In this document: one piece after another, positions 1 through 8,004 of the stretch
Position numbering within the stretch: position 1 is the stretch's first letter
How the letters are laid out: each line of letters starts with the position of its first letter
Origin: Mageeibacillus sp. UBA5436
GTDB taxonomy: Bacteria; Bacillota; Clostridia; Saccharofermentanales; DTU023
Length of the DNA stretch: 30,130 nt
NCBI GenBank assembly: GCA_002427545.1
Contig: DIRM01000007.1
Span: forward strand, 1 to 30,130
Reading direction: 5' to 3'
Position numbers and translations under genes: made by a program
Notes under the pieces: generated by a model
The model's database searches: none
Told to the model about the DNA's origin: nothing
The model's input: the letters and a program-made list of their open reading frames with translations, nothing else

Positions 1-57
1 AATTTACTTTGGCAATTACTTAAAACCTTGTTTCTGCTGGTTTATAACAACAAATAC

Positions 58-86
58 TTGACAATCATTATTATATGAGTTATCTT
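58..86 (+). promoter_or_regulatory. Sigma-A type promoter of the infC operon
   Basis: A perfect -35 hexamer TTGACA lies at 58-63, followed after 17 bases by TATCTT (81-86), which matches four of six consensus -10 bases. Transcription would begin near 92-94, giving a leader of about 137 bases before infC. It is the only well-formed promoter upstream of the translation operon in this window. Assignment is by consensus and spacing only. Confidence 0.7.
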
Positions 87-92
87 TTCTTA

Positions 93-229
93 GTAACAAA
101 AAGTAGATTCCATCTCGCCTTTAGCGCAAGTGACAAGGTTAATAAAAAATAACATATTAATTTATGGTGTTTTATTATGGGAGCGGAATCAATCCGCTTT
201 TTTTATGCGATTATATTAGGAGGTGTCTT
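93..229 (+). promoter_or_regulatory. infC leader, L20-type transcription attenuator
   Basis: The untranslated leader of infC-rpmI-rplT contains an intrinsic terminator (182-204) before the first gene. It also contains an upstream segment that can pair with the terminator's 5' arm: GATTCC (106-111) is complementary to GGAATC (185-190), and CTC (114-116) plus CC (118-119) can pair with GAG (181-183) and GG (179-180). The two folds are mutually exclusive. This matches the layout of the Bacillus L20 leader, where ribosomal protein L20 binds the antiterminator fold and causes termination, so the operon is repressed by its own product. The pairing is read from the sequence; control by L20 is inferred from gene order and family precedent. 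Confidence 0.65.
182..204 (+). terminator. Intrinsic terminator inside the infC leader
   Basis: A 6-bp stem AGCGGA (182-187) / TCCGCT (193-198) with a 5-base loop is followed by a run of T to 204. It lies upstream of the infC start codon and its ribosome binding site, so it must be conditional. It is the off-state of the proposed attenuator. Confidence 0.75.
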
Positions 230-757
230 ATCGCTAAATCAAAACAAAAACACATAATCAACGAAATGATTACTGTGGACGAAGTTCGCTTAATTAATGA
301 AAATGGGGAACAACTTGGTATTGTTTCTACAGATAAAGCCTTAGATATGGCTTATGAAAAAGATCTAGACTTAGTATTACTTAGCAATGATCCTAAAAAT
401 GCTGTTGCTAAAATGATGAATTATGGAAAATTTATTTATGAACAGTCTAAGCGTGAACGTGAAGCAAGAAAAAATCAACAAATTACTTCACTTAAAGAAG
501 TACAAATTAAGCTGACAACAGAAGAACATGATACAAATGTAAAAGCAAAGAATGCTCTTCGCTTTTTAGAAAATGGAGACAGAGTAAGAGTTGTTATTCG
601 TTTTCGTGGTAGAGAGATGGCTTTTCAAAATCAAGGATATGAAGTCATGCATGATTTTCTGGATAGATTGGGTGATGCTGCCAAATTAGATCGCGCACCA
701 AGTATGGAAGGTAGACATATGGTAATGTACCTTTCAGCTAATAAAGAAAAAGAATAA
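230..757 (+). CDS. infC: Translation initiation factor IF-3, AUC start
   Basis: IF-3 binds the 30S subunit, keeps it apart from the 50S subunit and checks the start codon-initiator tRNA pairing. The 175-residue product has the family N-terminal motif (INEMITVDEVRLI near residues 10-22), the linker with MMNYGKFIYEQ, and the C-terminal domain with EVQIKLTTEEHD and the RFRGREM element. The reading frame is open back to an ATG at 164, but that start would lie before the leader terminator. It would also add 22 residues unlike IF-3. A strong AGGAGGTG (218-225) is placed four bases before ATC at 230. Starting there gives the usual family length, and the next ATG (266) would delete the conserved INE segment. 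Non-AUG infC starts are known in Bacillus and E. coli and serve autoregulation. First gene of infC-rpmI-rplT. Confidence 0.93.
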   Translation: MAKSKQKHIINEMITVDEVRLINENGEQLGIVSTDKALDMAYEKDLDLVLLSNDPKNAVAKMMNYGKFIYEQSKREREARKNQQITSLKEVQIKLTTEEHDTNVKAKNALRFLENGDRVRVVIRFRGREMAFQNQGYEVMHDFLDRLGDAAKLDRAPSMEGRHMVMYLSANKEKE

Positions 758-794
758 GCTGTTTTAAATCACTAGAATAAATAAGGAGGCTTAA

Positions 795-992
795 ATGGCT
801 AAGCAAAAAACACATAGCTCTTCAAAGAAAAGATTTAAAGTAACCGGAACTGGAAAAGTTAAACGTGGACAGGCATATAAAAAGCATATCTTAAATAAGA
901 AACCAACAAAACGTAAACGTAAATTACGTCAAATCGTTGTGGCCAGTGAACCTGATACCAAACGTATTAAACGCCTGATCCCATATAAATAA
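795..992 (+). CDS. rpmI: Large subunit ribosomal protein bL35
   Basis: A 65-residue, very basic protein with the bL35 signature: the start MAKQKTHSSSKKRFKVTGTG, then HILNKKPTKRKRKLR in the middle, and a Lys/Arg-rich end. bL35 sits in the 50S subunit and its length is exactly typical. The start ATG follows AAGGAGG (783-789) at good spacing. It lies 37 bases after infC and 18 bases before rplT, the conserved infC-rpmI-rplT order, and should be cotranscribed under the leader attenuator. Confidence 0.98.
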   Translation: MAKQKTHSSSKKRFKVTGTGKVKRGQAYKKHILNKKPTKRKRKLRQIVVASEPDTKRIKRLIPYK

Positions 993-1010
993 AATTAACG
1001 GAGGTTACCT

Positions 1011-1364
1011 ATGCCAAGAGTAAAAAGAGGCTATAAATTAAGAAATCGCCATAATAGAGTGTTAAAAGCATCTAAAGGCTATTTTGGTCGTAAAAGTAAA
1101 ACATACCGTGTAGCAAATCAACAGGTTATGAAATCTGGGGTTTATGCTTATCGTGATCGTCGCCAGAAAAAACGTGACTTTAGAAAATTATGGATTGCTA
1201 GAATTAATGCTGAAGCAAGAGCCAATGATATTACTTATAGTCGTTTCATGCATGGCTTAAAATTAGCTAATATTGGTTTAGATAGAAAAATTTTAGCAGA
1301 ATTAGCAGTTAATGATAAAGAAGCATTTGCTCAATTATGTGATACAGCGAAGGCTGCACTATAA
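1011..1364 (+). CDS. rplT: Large subunit ribosomal protein bL20
   Basis: bL20 binds 23S rRNA early in 50S assembly and in many bacteria represses its own operon by binding the infC leader. The 117-residue product shows the family N-terminus MPRVKRGYKLRNRHNRVLK, then YFGRKSKTYRVANQQV, RDRRQKKRDFRKLWIARINA and the globular end with LKLANIGLDRKILAELA. Length is typical (115-120). A ribosome binding site ACGGAGG lies just upstream. It ends the translation operon and is followed after about 40 bases by a strong terminator. Confidence 0.98.
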   Translation: MPRVKRGYKLRNRHNRVLKASKGYFGRKSKTYRVANQQVMKSGVYAYRDRRQKKRDFRKLWIARINAEARANDITYSRFMHGLKLANIGLDRKILAELAVNDKEAFAQLCDTAKAAL

Positions 1365-1406
1365 TTAACAATTTATAATTGCTTTTAATAAACATGTTAT
1401 AATTAT

Positions 1407-1433
1407 AGAGCATCCATAGGATGCTCTTTTTTT
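1407..1433 (+). terminator. Rho-independent terminator after rplT
   Basis: A perfect 9-bp stem AGAGCATCC (1407-1415) / GGATGCTCT (1419-1427) with a 3-base loop is followed by a T tract to 1433. It closes the infC-rpmI-rplT operon and separates it from the downstream methyltransferase gene. Confidence 0.92.
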
Positions 1434-1522
1434 AATCTGTATAATTTCAAATGAATAAAAAAATTAAATTGAACAATAAGAATAAAAGCAAAATTTTAAA
1501 ATAGATTGATAATGAGGGTAAT

Positions 1523-2371
1523 ATGCAATTTGATGAATTAACACAAATTCTTTCACGCCAAAATAATAAAGCGAAAGCTTGGTTAAAGTTAAATACTTCA
1601 CAAGGCGTAAAAAAACAGAATTTAATCTTAATTGAAGGTATAAGATTTTGCTTAACGACTTTGCTAAATGGAGCTGAAATCGAAAATTATCTTTTTGTTG
1701 ATAATGCTGTTGGTGATCAATTGTTTAATAATTTTCAACAATTAATTAAAAAACAATTACCAACACAATTAGATGATTTTTATGAAAATAGCTTTCGAAT
1801 TGGTGAAGAATTATTTCAAAGCATAGCAAATGCTAGACAAGCTCAAGGCGTTATCTTTATTGCAAAAAAACCAAATCTATGGTCATTAACAGATTGGTTA
1901 GAAAATAATAAAAATAAAAAAACAATCAAATTGGCTTTGTTGGATAAGATAGCAGATCCAGGAAACTTAGGTACGATTATCAGAACTGCCAATGCTTTTA
2001 ATTATAATGGATTAATATTAAAACAAGGCTCAGTTGATCCATATATTCCAAAAGTTTTGAGATCGACAATGGGTTCATTATTTGCCCTCGATTTAATAGA
2101 AATAAAAAATTATCAAGAATTAAATGAATTTAAAAATAATTGCAATTTAAAATTATTAATTTCAGATATGAATGGAATTGCTTTACCTCAATATGAAACT
2201 TCACAAATAGAAAATGGACATATTCTTGCAATTGGTAATGAAGCGCATGGCATAGACGAATCATTAAAAGATATGGCTGATGATATTATTAGTATCCCCA
2301 TGTCAGGAAATACAGAATCGTTAAATGCTGCCATTGCTTTTGCCATCATGGCGTATCAATTGGAACAGTAA
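1523..2371 (+). CDS. SpoU/TrmH-family RNA 2'-O-ribose methyltransferase
   Basis: Transfers a methyl group from S-adenosylmethionine to a ribose 2'-OH in rRNA or tRNA; family knowledge suggests 23S rRNA. The 282-residue protein has a poorly conserved N-terminal substrate-binding part (about 1-125). A C-terminal SPOUT domain follows with all three motifs: motif 1 DPGNLGTIIRTA (145-156), motif 2 IGNEAHGI (237-244) and motif 3 IPMSGNTESLNAAIAFA (258-274), which form the knotted cofactor pocket. The asparagine and arginine of motif 1 are present. The ATG at 1523 follows GAGGGT, a modest ribosome binding site. The gene stands alone after the rplT terminator; in other Firmicutes a similar gene (ysgA type) lies near pheST or rplT. 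The exact RNA target cannot be told from sequence. Confidence 0.9.
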   Translation: MQFDELTQILSRQNNKAKAWLKLNTSQGVKKQNLILIEGIRFCLTTLLNGAEIENYLFVDNAVGDQLFNNFQQLIKKQLPTQLDDFYENSFRIGEELFQSIANARQAQGVIFIAKKPNLWSLTDWLENNKNKKTIKLALLDKIADPGNLGTIIRTANAFNYNGLILKQGSVDPYIPKVLRSTMGSLFALDLIEIKNYQELNEFKNNCNLKLLISDMNGIALPQYETSQIENGHILAIGNEAHGIDESLKDMADDIISIPMSGNTESLNAAIAFAIMAYQLEQ

Positions 2372-2460
2372 GATAAGCAGAAAGAATTAAAATAATAAAC
2401 AAATAAAATTTTAAATACTTCAATGAAATGAAAGAATACAAAAAGGACAAAAATTAATAT

Positions 2461-5355
2461 ATGAATTTAAACGATGATAAAATTATCATTCGAGGTGCAA
2501 GAGAGCATAATCTAAAAAATATCTCTTTAGATTTACCTAAAAATAAATTAATTGTTATTACAGGTTTATCAGGTAGCGGAAAATCATCTTTAGCTTTTGA
2601 TACAATTTATGCAGAAGGACAAAGAAGATATGTTGAATCTTTATCTTCTTATGCAAGACAATTTTTAGGCCAAATGGAAAAACCAGATGTTGATGTTATA
2701 GAGGGCTTGTCACCAGCAATCGCTATTGATCAAAAGAGCACTTCTAATAATCCAAGATCAACGGTAGGCACAGTAACTGAAATATATGATTATTTGCGTT
2801 TGCTATACGCACGAGCTGGAACTGTGCATTGTCCAAATTGTGACCGAATTATTGAAAGACAATCGGTCGATCAAATGATTGATCAAATCATGATACGTCC
2901 TGAAAGTACGAGAATTATTCTTTATGCGCCAATCGTTAAAGAAAGAAAAGGTGAATTTAAAAATCAATTTGATACTTTACGTAAAGAAGGTTTTGTTCGC
3001 GTTCGTGTTGATGGCGAAATTCTTTATCTTGATGATTTACCAGAAAATTACAAATTAGAAAAAAATAAAAAACATACTATTGAAATTATGGTTGATCGTC
3101 TCATTCTGAAAGAGGGAATCAAAAGTCGCTTAGCAGACTCATTAGAAACTAGTCTGAATTTGACAGATGGCCTGGTATTAATAGAATTTCAAATACCAGA
3201 CCTTGAACATGAAGGCGAGTATAAAGAAGAAAATCAAATTTTCTCTCAGCATTTTTCTTGTCCAAATTGCGGCATCAGTATTGCTGAAATTACGCCTAGA
3301 ACATTCTCTTTTAATAATCCTCTAGGAGCCTGTCCACATTGTAATGGTTTAGGTCAAATGACTGAGATTGATCCGGATTTGGTGATTTTTGATCCCAAAT
3401 TATCCTTGAATGAGGGTGCCATTCAATCTATAGGTTGGAATTTTTCTGATAAAAAAAGTTGGGCAAGAGGTTTTATTGAAGCTTTAGCAGAACGATACGA
3501 TTTTTCATTAAATACAGCTTGGCAGGATTTACCGAAAAAAATCAAAGATATCATCTTATTTGGTAATGATGGCGAAGTCATGAAAATAGATACCAGTAAT
3601 AGCAAATATTATCGCGGAGAAGATTATTATCGAGATTGGATTGGTGTTATTCCTAGCATGACAAAACGCTATCAAGATGCCGCTGGTGATTCTCGAGAAT
3701 ACTATGAACAATATGTTTCTGTTACGCCATGTCCAAGTTGCCATGGTGCGAGATTAAATAAAGAAAGCCTTTCGGTTCGTATAGGCGATTTGAATATTTT
3801 TGAATTAACAAAATTGCCTATTGATCAATGCAAAAAGTATTTAGATAATATTCAACTTGAGTCTTATCAATCGAAAATTGCTGAACCAATTTTAAGAGAA
3901 TTAAAAGCCCGTTTAAACTTTCTTTTAGAAGTAGGTTTATCTTATTTAACCTTAGCTAGAGCATCGGCAACTTTGTCTGGTGGTGAAGCGCAAAGAATTA
4001 GATTAGCAACACAAATTGGCTCTGGCTTAACGGGCGTTTTATATGTATTAGATGAACCAAGCATAGGTTTACATCAAAGAGATAATTATAAATTATTGAT
4101 GACGCTGAAACATTTGAGAGATCTTGGCAATACAGTAATTGTAGTAGAGCATGATGAAGAAACCATTTGGGAAGCAGATTATGTTGTTGACATTGGGCCT
4201 AAGGCAGGCGAATATGGTGGCGAAGTCATAGCAGTCGGCAGACCAGAAGATATTTTAAAAAATGAAAACTCGATTACTGGACAATATCTTTCAGGTAAAA
4301 AACGAATAGAATTACCTGAAAAACGAAGAGAATCAAATGGTCATAGCCTTATCTTGCAAGGCTGCCATGAAAATAATCTACAAAATATTGATGTCGAAAT
4401 ACCACTCGGTGTTTTTACCTGTGTGACTGGTGTTTCGGGTTCAGGTAAAAGCTCTTTGGTTAATGGTATTTTATTAAAAAAATTAGCTGAAAAATTAAAT
4501 GGAGCAAGAAAAATAAATGTGCCTTTAAAGAGCATTTCTGGCCTTGAGTATTTGGATAAAGTGATTGCTATAGATCAATCTCCTATTGGACGAACACCAC
4601 GTTCAAATCCTGCTACTTATACAGGTGTTTTTACAGACATAAGAAGCTTATTTGCTGAAACAAAACTTGCTAAAGCTAGAGGCTATAAACCTGGCCGTTT
4701 TAGCTTTAATATAAAAGGTGGACGTTGTGAGGCTTGTAAAGGTGATGGTGTCAATCAAATTGAAATGCATTTTTTACCAGATGTTTATGTGACTTGTGAA
4801 GTATGTCATGGTAAAAGATATAATCGTGAAACTTTAGAAGTTAAATATAAAGATAAAAATATTTCTGATGTTTTGAATATGACTGTTGAAGAAGCCATTG
4901 TATTTTTTGAGAATGTTCCAAGAATTCAAAGAAAATTACAAACTTTATTGGATGTGGGTCTTGGTTATATTAAACTTGGACAACCTTCGACTCAATTGTC
5001 AGGAGGAGAAGCACAAAGAGTTAAATTGGCAACTGAATTGTCAAAAATCAACACTGGTAAAACTTTTTATATTTTAGATGAGCCTACCACGGGTTTACAT
5101 ATAGCTGATGTTCATCGTTTGATTGATATATTGCAAAAACTAACTGATAGAGGTAATAGTGTTTTAGTGATTGAACATAATTTAGATGTTATTAAAATGG
5201 CTGATTATATTATTGATTTGGGCCCAGATGGTGGTAGTGGTGGAGGCCAATTAATCGCAACTGGGGCGCCAGAAGAAGTAGCGGAAAACAATAAATCTTA
5301 TACAGGAAAATATTTAAATGCCTTTCTCAATCGACAGGCTTTAAGTTCAAAATGA
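2461..5355 (+). CDS. uvrA: Excinuclease ABC subunit A (UvrA)
   Basis: UvrA finds bulky DNA lesions and loads UvrB in nucleotide excision repair. The 964-residue protein carries two ABC ATPase units: Walker A GLSGSGKS (35-42) and GVSGSGKS (657-664), signatures LSGGEAQR (505-512 and 846-853), and Walker B segments LYVLDEPSIGLHQRD and FYILDEPTTGLH. Three CxxC-rich zinc modules are visible. They are the CPNC/CPHC pair in the first signature-domain insertion, a CPSC near the middle, and CEAC/CEVC in the C-terminal half, the last being the conserved DNA-binding zinc finger. Length is a little above the usual 940. The start follows AAAAGGA with rather long spacing (about 13 bases), but the N-terminus aligns with the family. 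uvrB and uvrC are not adjacent and no LexA box was seen upstream. Confidence 0.97.
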   Translation: MNLNDDKIIIRGAREHNLKNISLDLPKNKLIVITGLSGSGKSSLAFDTIYAEGQRRYVESLSSYARQFLGQMEKPDVDVIEGLSPAIAIDQKSTSNNPRSTVGTVTEIYDYLRLLYARAGTVHCPNCDRIIERQSVDQMIDQIMIRPESTRIILYAPIVKERKGEFKNQFDTLRKEGFVRVRVDGEILYLDDLPENYKLEKNKKHTIEIMVDRLILKEGIKSRLADSLETSLNLTDGLVLIEFQIPDLEHEGEYKEENQIFSQHFSCPNCGISIAEITPRTFSFNNPLGACPHCNGLGQMTEIDPDLVIFDPKLSLNEGAIQSIGWNFSDKKSWARGFIEALAERYDFSLNTAWQDLPKKIKDIILFGNDGEVMKIDTSNSKYYRGEDYYRDWIGVIPSMTKRYQDAAGDSREYYEQYVSVTPCPSCHGARLNKESLSVRIGDLNIFELTKLPIDQCKKYLDNIQLESYQSKIAEPILRELKARLNFLLEVGLSYLTLARASATLSGGEAQRIRLATQIGSGLTGVLYVLDEPSIGLHQRDNYKLLMTLKHLRDLGNTVIVVEHDEETIWEADYVVDIGPKAGEYGGEVIAVGRPEDILKNENSITGQYLSGKKRIELPEKRRESNGHSLILQGCHENNLQNIDVEIPLGVFTCVTGVSGSGKSSLVNGILLKKLAEKLNGARKINVPLKSISGLEYLDKVIAIDQSPIGRTPRSNPATYTGVFTDIRSLFAETKLAKARGYKPGRFSFNIKGGRCEACKGDGVNQIEMHFLPDVYVTCEVCHGKRYNRETLEVKYKDKNISDVLNMTVEEAIVFFENVPRIQRKLQTLLDVGLGYIKLGQPSTQLSGGEAQRVKLATELSKINTGKTFYILDEPTTGLHIADVHRLIDILQKLTDRGNSVLVIEHNLDVIKMADYIIDLGPDGGSGGGQLIATGAPEEVAENNKSYTGKYLNAFLNRQALSSK

Positions 5356-5536
5356 TTAGAATCATGTTCACATTCCATCATTATTTTTATAGTTTAATTA
5401 AATAGTTTAGGTGAGAATAACTCTATTTTGTAAATTAATCAGATAAATTAGAATATATTAAATTCTTACTTTATAATGAGATAATAAAAAATTGAACTAT
5501 ATAATGATAATTAATAAATAGATAGGAAAAACTAAT

Positions 5537-7957
5537 ATGGCTAAATGTCAAATATGTAATAAAAATGTCGCGGTTGTCTATACAACCCGGATGGTAGATA
5601 ATAAACCTGTAAATGAAGGAATCTGTTTAAAATGTGCCTTGGAAAAAAATATCGGAGGCCTGAAACAATTATTAGAAAAATCAGGCGTAACCGAGGAAAA
5701 TGTTGATCAAGTACAAGAACAGATGAACATAGTCATGAATGAAATGGGTGATACGAATCCTTTTGATTTTTTGAAAAGCTTCATGGATGAAAATGGTGCT
5801 AATTTAGATTTTTCTAATTTAAATTTAGGGGACTTATCTTCATTAGGTATGGGTAATGATGATGAATATGAGGATGATGAAGATGACTCATCTGACAATA
5901 AATCTAGTAGTTTGATAGCTGCAACGATTGAGAAAGACGATAAAGCCATGGTTCCGCAAGAGGAAAGAAAAACCGAAAGAAATCGTAGAAGTAGAAAAAT
6001 GCGAAAAAATAAATTTTTGGATCAATTTGGTACAAATTTAACTGAAAAGGCCAAAAATGGTGAGATTGATCGTATTATTGGTCGTGATAAAGAATTGCGT
6101 CGTGTTATTCAAATCCTTAATCGTCGGAATAAGAATAACCCAGCTTTATTAGGTGAGCCTGGCGTAGGTAAAACAGCAATCGCAGAAGGCTTAGCTTTGA
6201 AAATTGTTAAAAAAGAAGTGCCTGCAAAATTATTAGATAAACAAATATATCAATTAGATATGACGACAATGGTTGCTGGAACCCAATTTAGAGGCCAATT
6301 TGAAAGCCGGATGAAAGGCGTAGTCGAAGATGCCAGACAAGACGGCAATGTCATTTTAGTGATTGATGAATTACATAATATTATGGGTGCTGGAGATGCT
6401 GAAGGTGCCATGAATGCGGCCAATATTTTAAAACCAGCTTTGGCTAAAGGGGATGTTTCTGTTATTGGCTCAACCACTTTAGATGAATATCGCCGCTTTA
6501 TAGAAAAAGATTCGGCTTTAGAGCGTCGTTTTCAAAAGGTTATTGTTGATGAACCAAATGAACATGATAGTATTGAAATTTTAAATGGTGTTAAAGATTA
6601 TTATGAGAAACATCATTTTGTCACATATACAAAAAATGCTATTCGAGCAGCTGTACAGTTATCTGACCGTTATATTCACGAACGTTATTTGCCAGATAAA
6701 GCAATCGATATTATTGATGAAGCGGGATCTCGCGTTAATTTAGACAATAAACTTTTAACCAAACAAAAAGAGCTAGAGAATCGTTCTAAAGAATTAGATG
6801 ATGAAATTGCTGATTCTTATAAAAGAATTACAGAGAACACAGATGAAGAAAAATCTTTAAGCCTTTATGAGCAAGATGCAAATTTAAGAGAAGAACAATT
6901 AAAGATTAAAAAACAATTGGATGAAATTTTAGAGATTAACAAGCCTGTCATTATTGATGTACCTCAAATAGCAGAAGTTGTCGAAATGTGGACAGGTATT
7001 CCAGTTCAACAAATTACAGAAGCTGAAACAGAAAAATTAATGCATTTAGAAGAGCGCTTGCATGAACGTATTATAGGCCAAAAAGAGGCAGTTAATGCTG
7101 TATCTAGAGCGATTCGTAGAAAACGTGCAGGCTTTGGTTCAGCTCAAAAACCACCTTCGTTTTTCTTTGTTGGTCCAACAGGCGTTGGTAAAACAGAATT
7201 AGTTAAAGTTCTTTCAGAAGTTTTATTCGAAGAGAAAGATGCCTTAATTCGTTTAGATATGTCAGAGTTTATGGAACCTCATACTGTCAGCAAATTAATT
7301 GGTTCTCCTCCAGGCTATGTTGGCTATGATGATGGCGGGCAATTGACAGAAAAGGTAAGAAGACGACCTTATAGTGTGGTTTTATTTGATGAAATTGAAA
7401 AAGCACATTCAGATGTTTACAATATTCTTTTACAAATTTTAGATGATGGTCGCTTAACAGATAGCCAAGGGCGAGTCATTAACTTTGCTAATACAATTTT
7501 AATAATGACTTCAAATGCTGGTACTACATTAAAAGGTAATACGATTGGATTTGGTTCAGATGGCAAAATTGCGATGGAAACTCGTATTAAGTCCGTCATG
7601 GAAGAAATCTTTAGACCAGAATTCTTAAATAGAATTGATGAAGTTGTCATTTTCCAAGAATTAAAAGCAGATGAAATCAGACAAATTGTAGATCTTATGT
7701 TGGTTGAAATTCAAAAAGATGTAGCCAAGCATGGCATGTCTATCTCATTATCTGACCAAGCAAAAGATCAATTAGCTAAAGAAGGTTATAATCCTAAATA
7801 TGGTGCAAGACCATTAAGAAAAGTTATTCAAAGACAAATAGAAGATAAATTAGCTGATTTATTATTAGATGGCGCTTTAGATGATGCGAAAGCTATTTTT
7901 GTCGATTGGAATGAAGAAAATAAATTTACTTTTGATAAAAAAGCCGAAGAGGAATAA
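5537..7957 (+). CDS. clpE: ClpE-like AAA+ Clp ATPase with N-terminal zinc ribbon
   Basis: A Hsp100 unfoldase that threads damaged or tagged proteins into the ClpP protease. The 806-residue protein starts with a CxxC...CxxC zinc ribbon (C4, C7, C30, C33) like ClpE and McsA, in place of the double Clp_N repeat of ClpC. An acidic linker (about 108-120) follows. ATPase domain 1 has Walker A GEPGVGKT (206-213) and Walker B VILVIDE. A coiled-coil middle segment lies at about 410-480. ATPase domain 2 has Walker A GPTGVGKT (546-553) and VVLFDEIEKAH (614-624). A TIGFGS loop (669-674) is the expected ClpP-docking tripeptide. It is longer than Bacillus ClpE (about 700). ATG follows a weak AGGA. No ctsR, mcsA or mcsB neighbours and no CtsR operator are visible. 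ClpC-like naming by automated annotation is possible, but the N-domain favours ClpE. Confidence 0.88.
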   Translation: MAKCQICNKNVAVVYTTRMVDNKPVNEGICLKCALEKNIGGLKQLLEKSGVTEENVDQVQEQMNIVMNEMGDTNPFDFLKSFMDENGANLDFSNLNLGDLSSLGMGNDDEYEDDEDDSSDNKSSSLIAATIEKDDKAMVPQEERKTERNRRSRKMRKNKFLDQFGTNLTEKAKNGEIDRIIGRDKELRRVIQILNRRNKNNPALLGEPGVGKTAIAEGLALKIVKKEVPAKLLDKQIYQLDMTTMVAGTQFRGQFESRMKGVVEDARQDGNVILVIDELHNIMGAGDAEGAMNAANILKPALAKGDVSVIGSTTLDEYRRFIEKDSALERRFQKVIVDEPNEHDSIEILNGVKDYYEKHHFVTYTKNAIRAAVQLSDRYIHERYLPDKAIDIIDEAGSRVNLDNKLLTKQKELENRSKELDDEIADSYKRITENTDEEKSLSLYEQDANLREEQLKIKKQLDEILEINKPVIIDVPQIAEVVEMWTGIPVQQITEAETEKLMHLEERLHERIIGQKEAVNAVSRAIRRKRAGFGSAQKPPSFFFVGPTGVGKTELVKVLSEVLFEEKDALIRLDMSEFMEPHTVSKLIGSPPGYVGYDDGGQLTEKVRRRPYSVVLFDEIEKAHSDVYNILLQILDDGRLTDSQGRVINFANTILIMTSNAGTTLKGNTIGFGSDGKIAMETRIKSVMEEIFRPEFLNRIDEVVIFQELKADEIRQIVDLMLVEIQKDVAKHGMSISLSDQAKDQLAKEGYNPKYGARPLRKVIQRQIEDKLADLLLDGALDDAKAIFVDWNEENKFTFDKKAEEE

Positions 7958-7966
7958 TCTTCGGCT
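7942..7966 (-). terminator. Hairpin at the clpE stop codon, terminator-like on the minus strand
   Basis: A perfect 9-bp inverted repeat AGCCGAAGA (7942-7950) / TCTTCGGCT (7958-7966) with a 7-base loop surrounds the clpE stop codon. On the + strand no T run follows, but the six A residues just before it would give a U tract after the hairpin on the minus strand. It therefore reads as an intrinsic terminator for leftward transcription, or as an mRNA 3'-protecting hairpin for clpE. Confidence 0.55.
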
Positions 7967-8004
7967 AATGAACTCATTCATTAATTGCGTTATAAGAGGA
8001 CAGT

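Noticed and set aside
1398..1403. TATAAT just before the rplT terminator
   Set aside because: There is no acceptable -35 at 16-18 bases upstream, and transcription from it would run straight into the terminator.
2372..2460. LexA/SOS box before uvrA
   Set aside because: No GAAC...GTTC palindrome is present in the 89-base gap, so SOS control cannot be supported from this sequence.
5356..5536. CtsR or CIRCE operator before clpE
   Set aside because: Neither the paired GTCAAA heptads nor the TTAGCACTC/GAGTGCTAA repeat could be found. Only AT-rich -10-like hexamers (for example TATAAT 5500-5505) without good -35 partners are present.
5707..5949. 80-codon minus-strand frame rich in serine inside clpE
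   Set aside because: The serine run is the antisense reading of the acidic Asp/Glu linker codons of clpE, so it is a shadow of a real gene.
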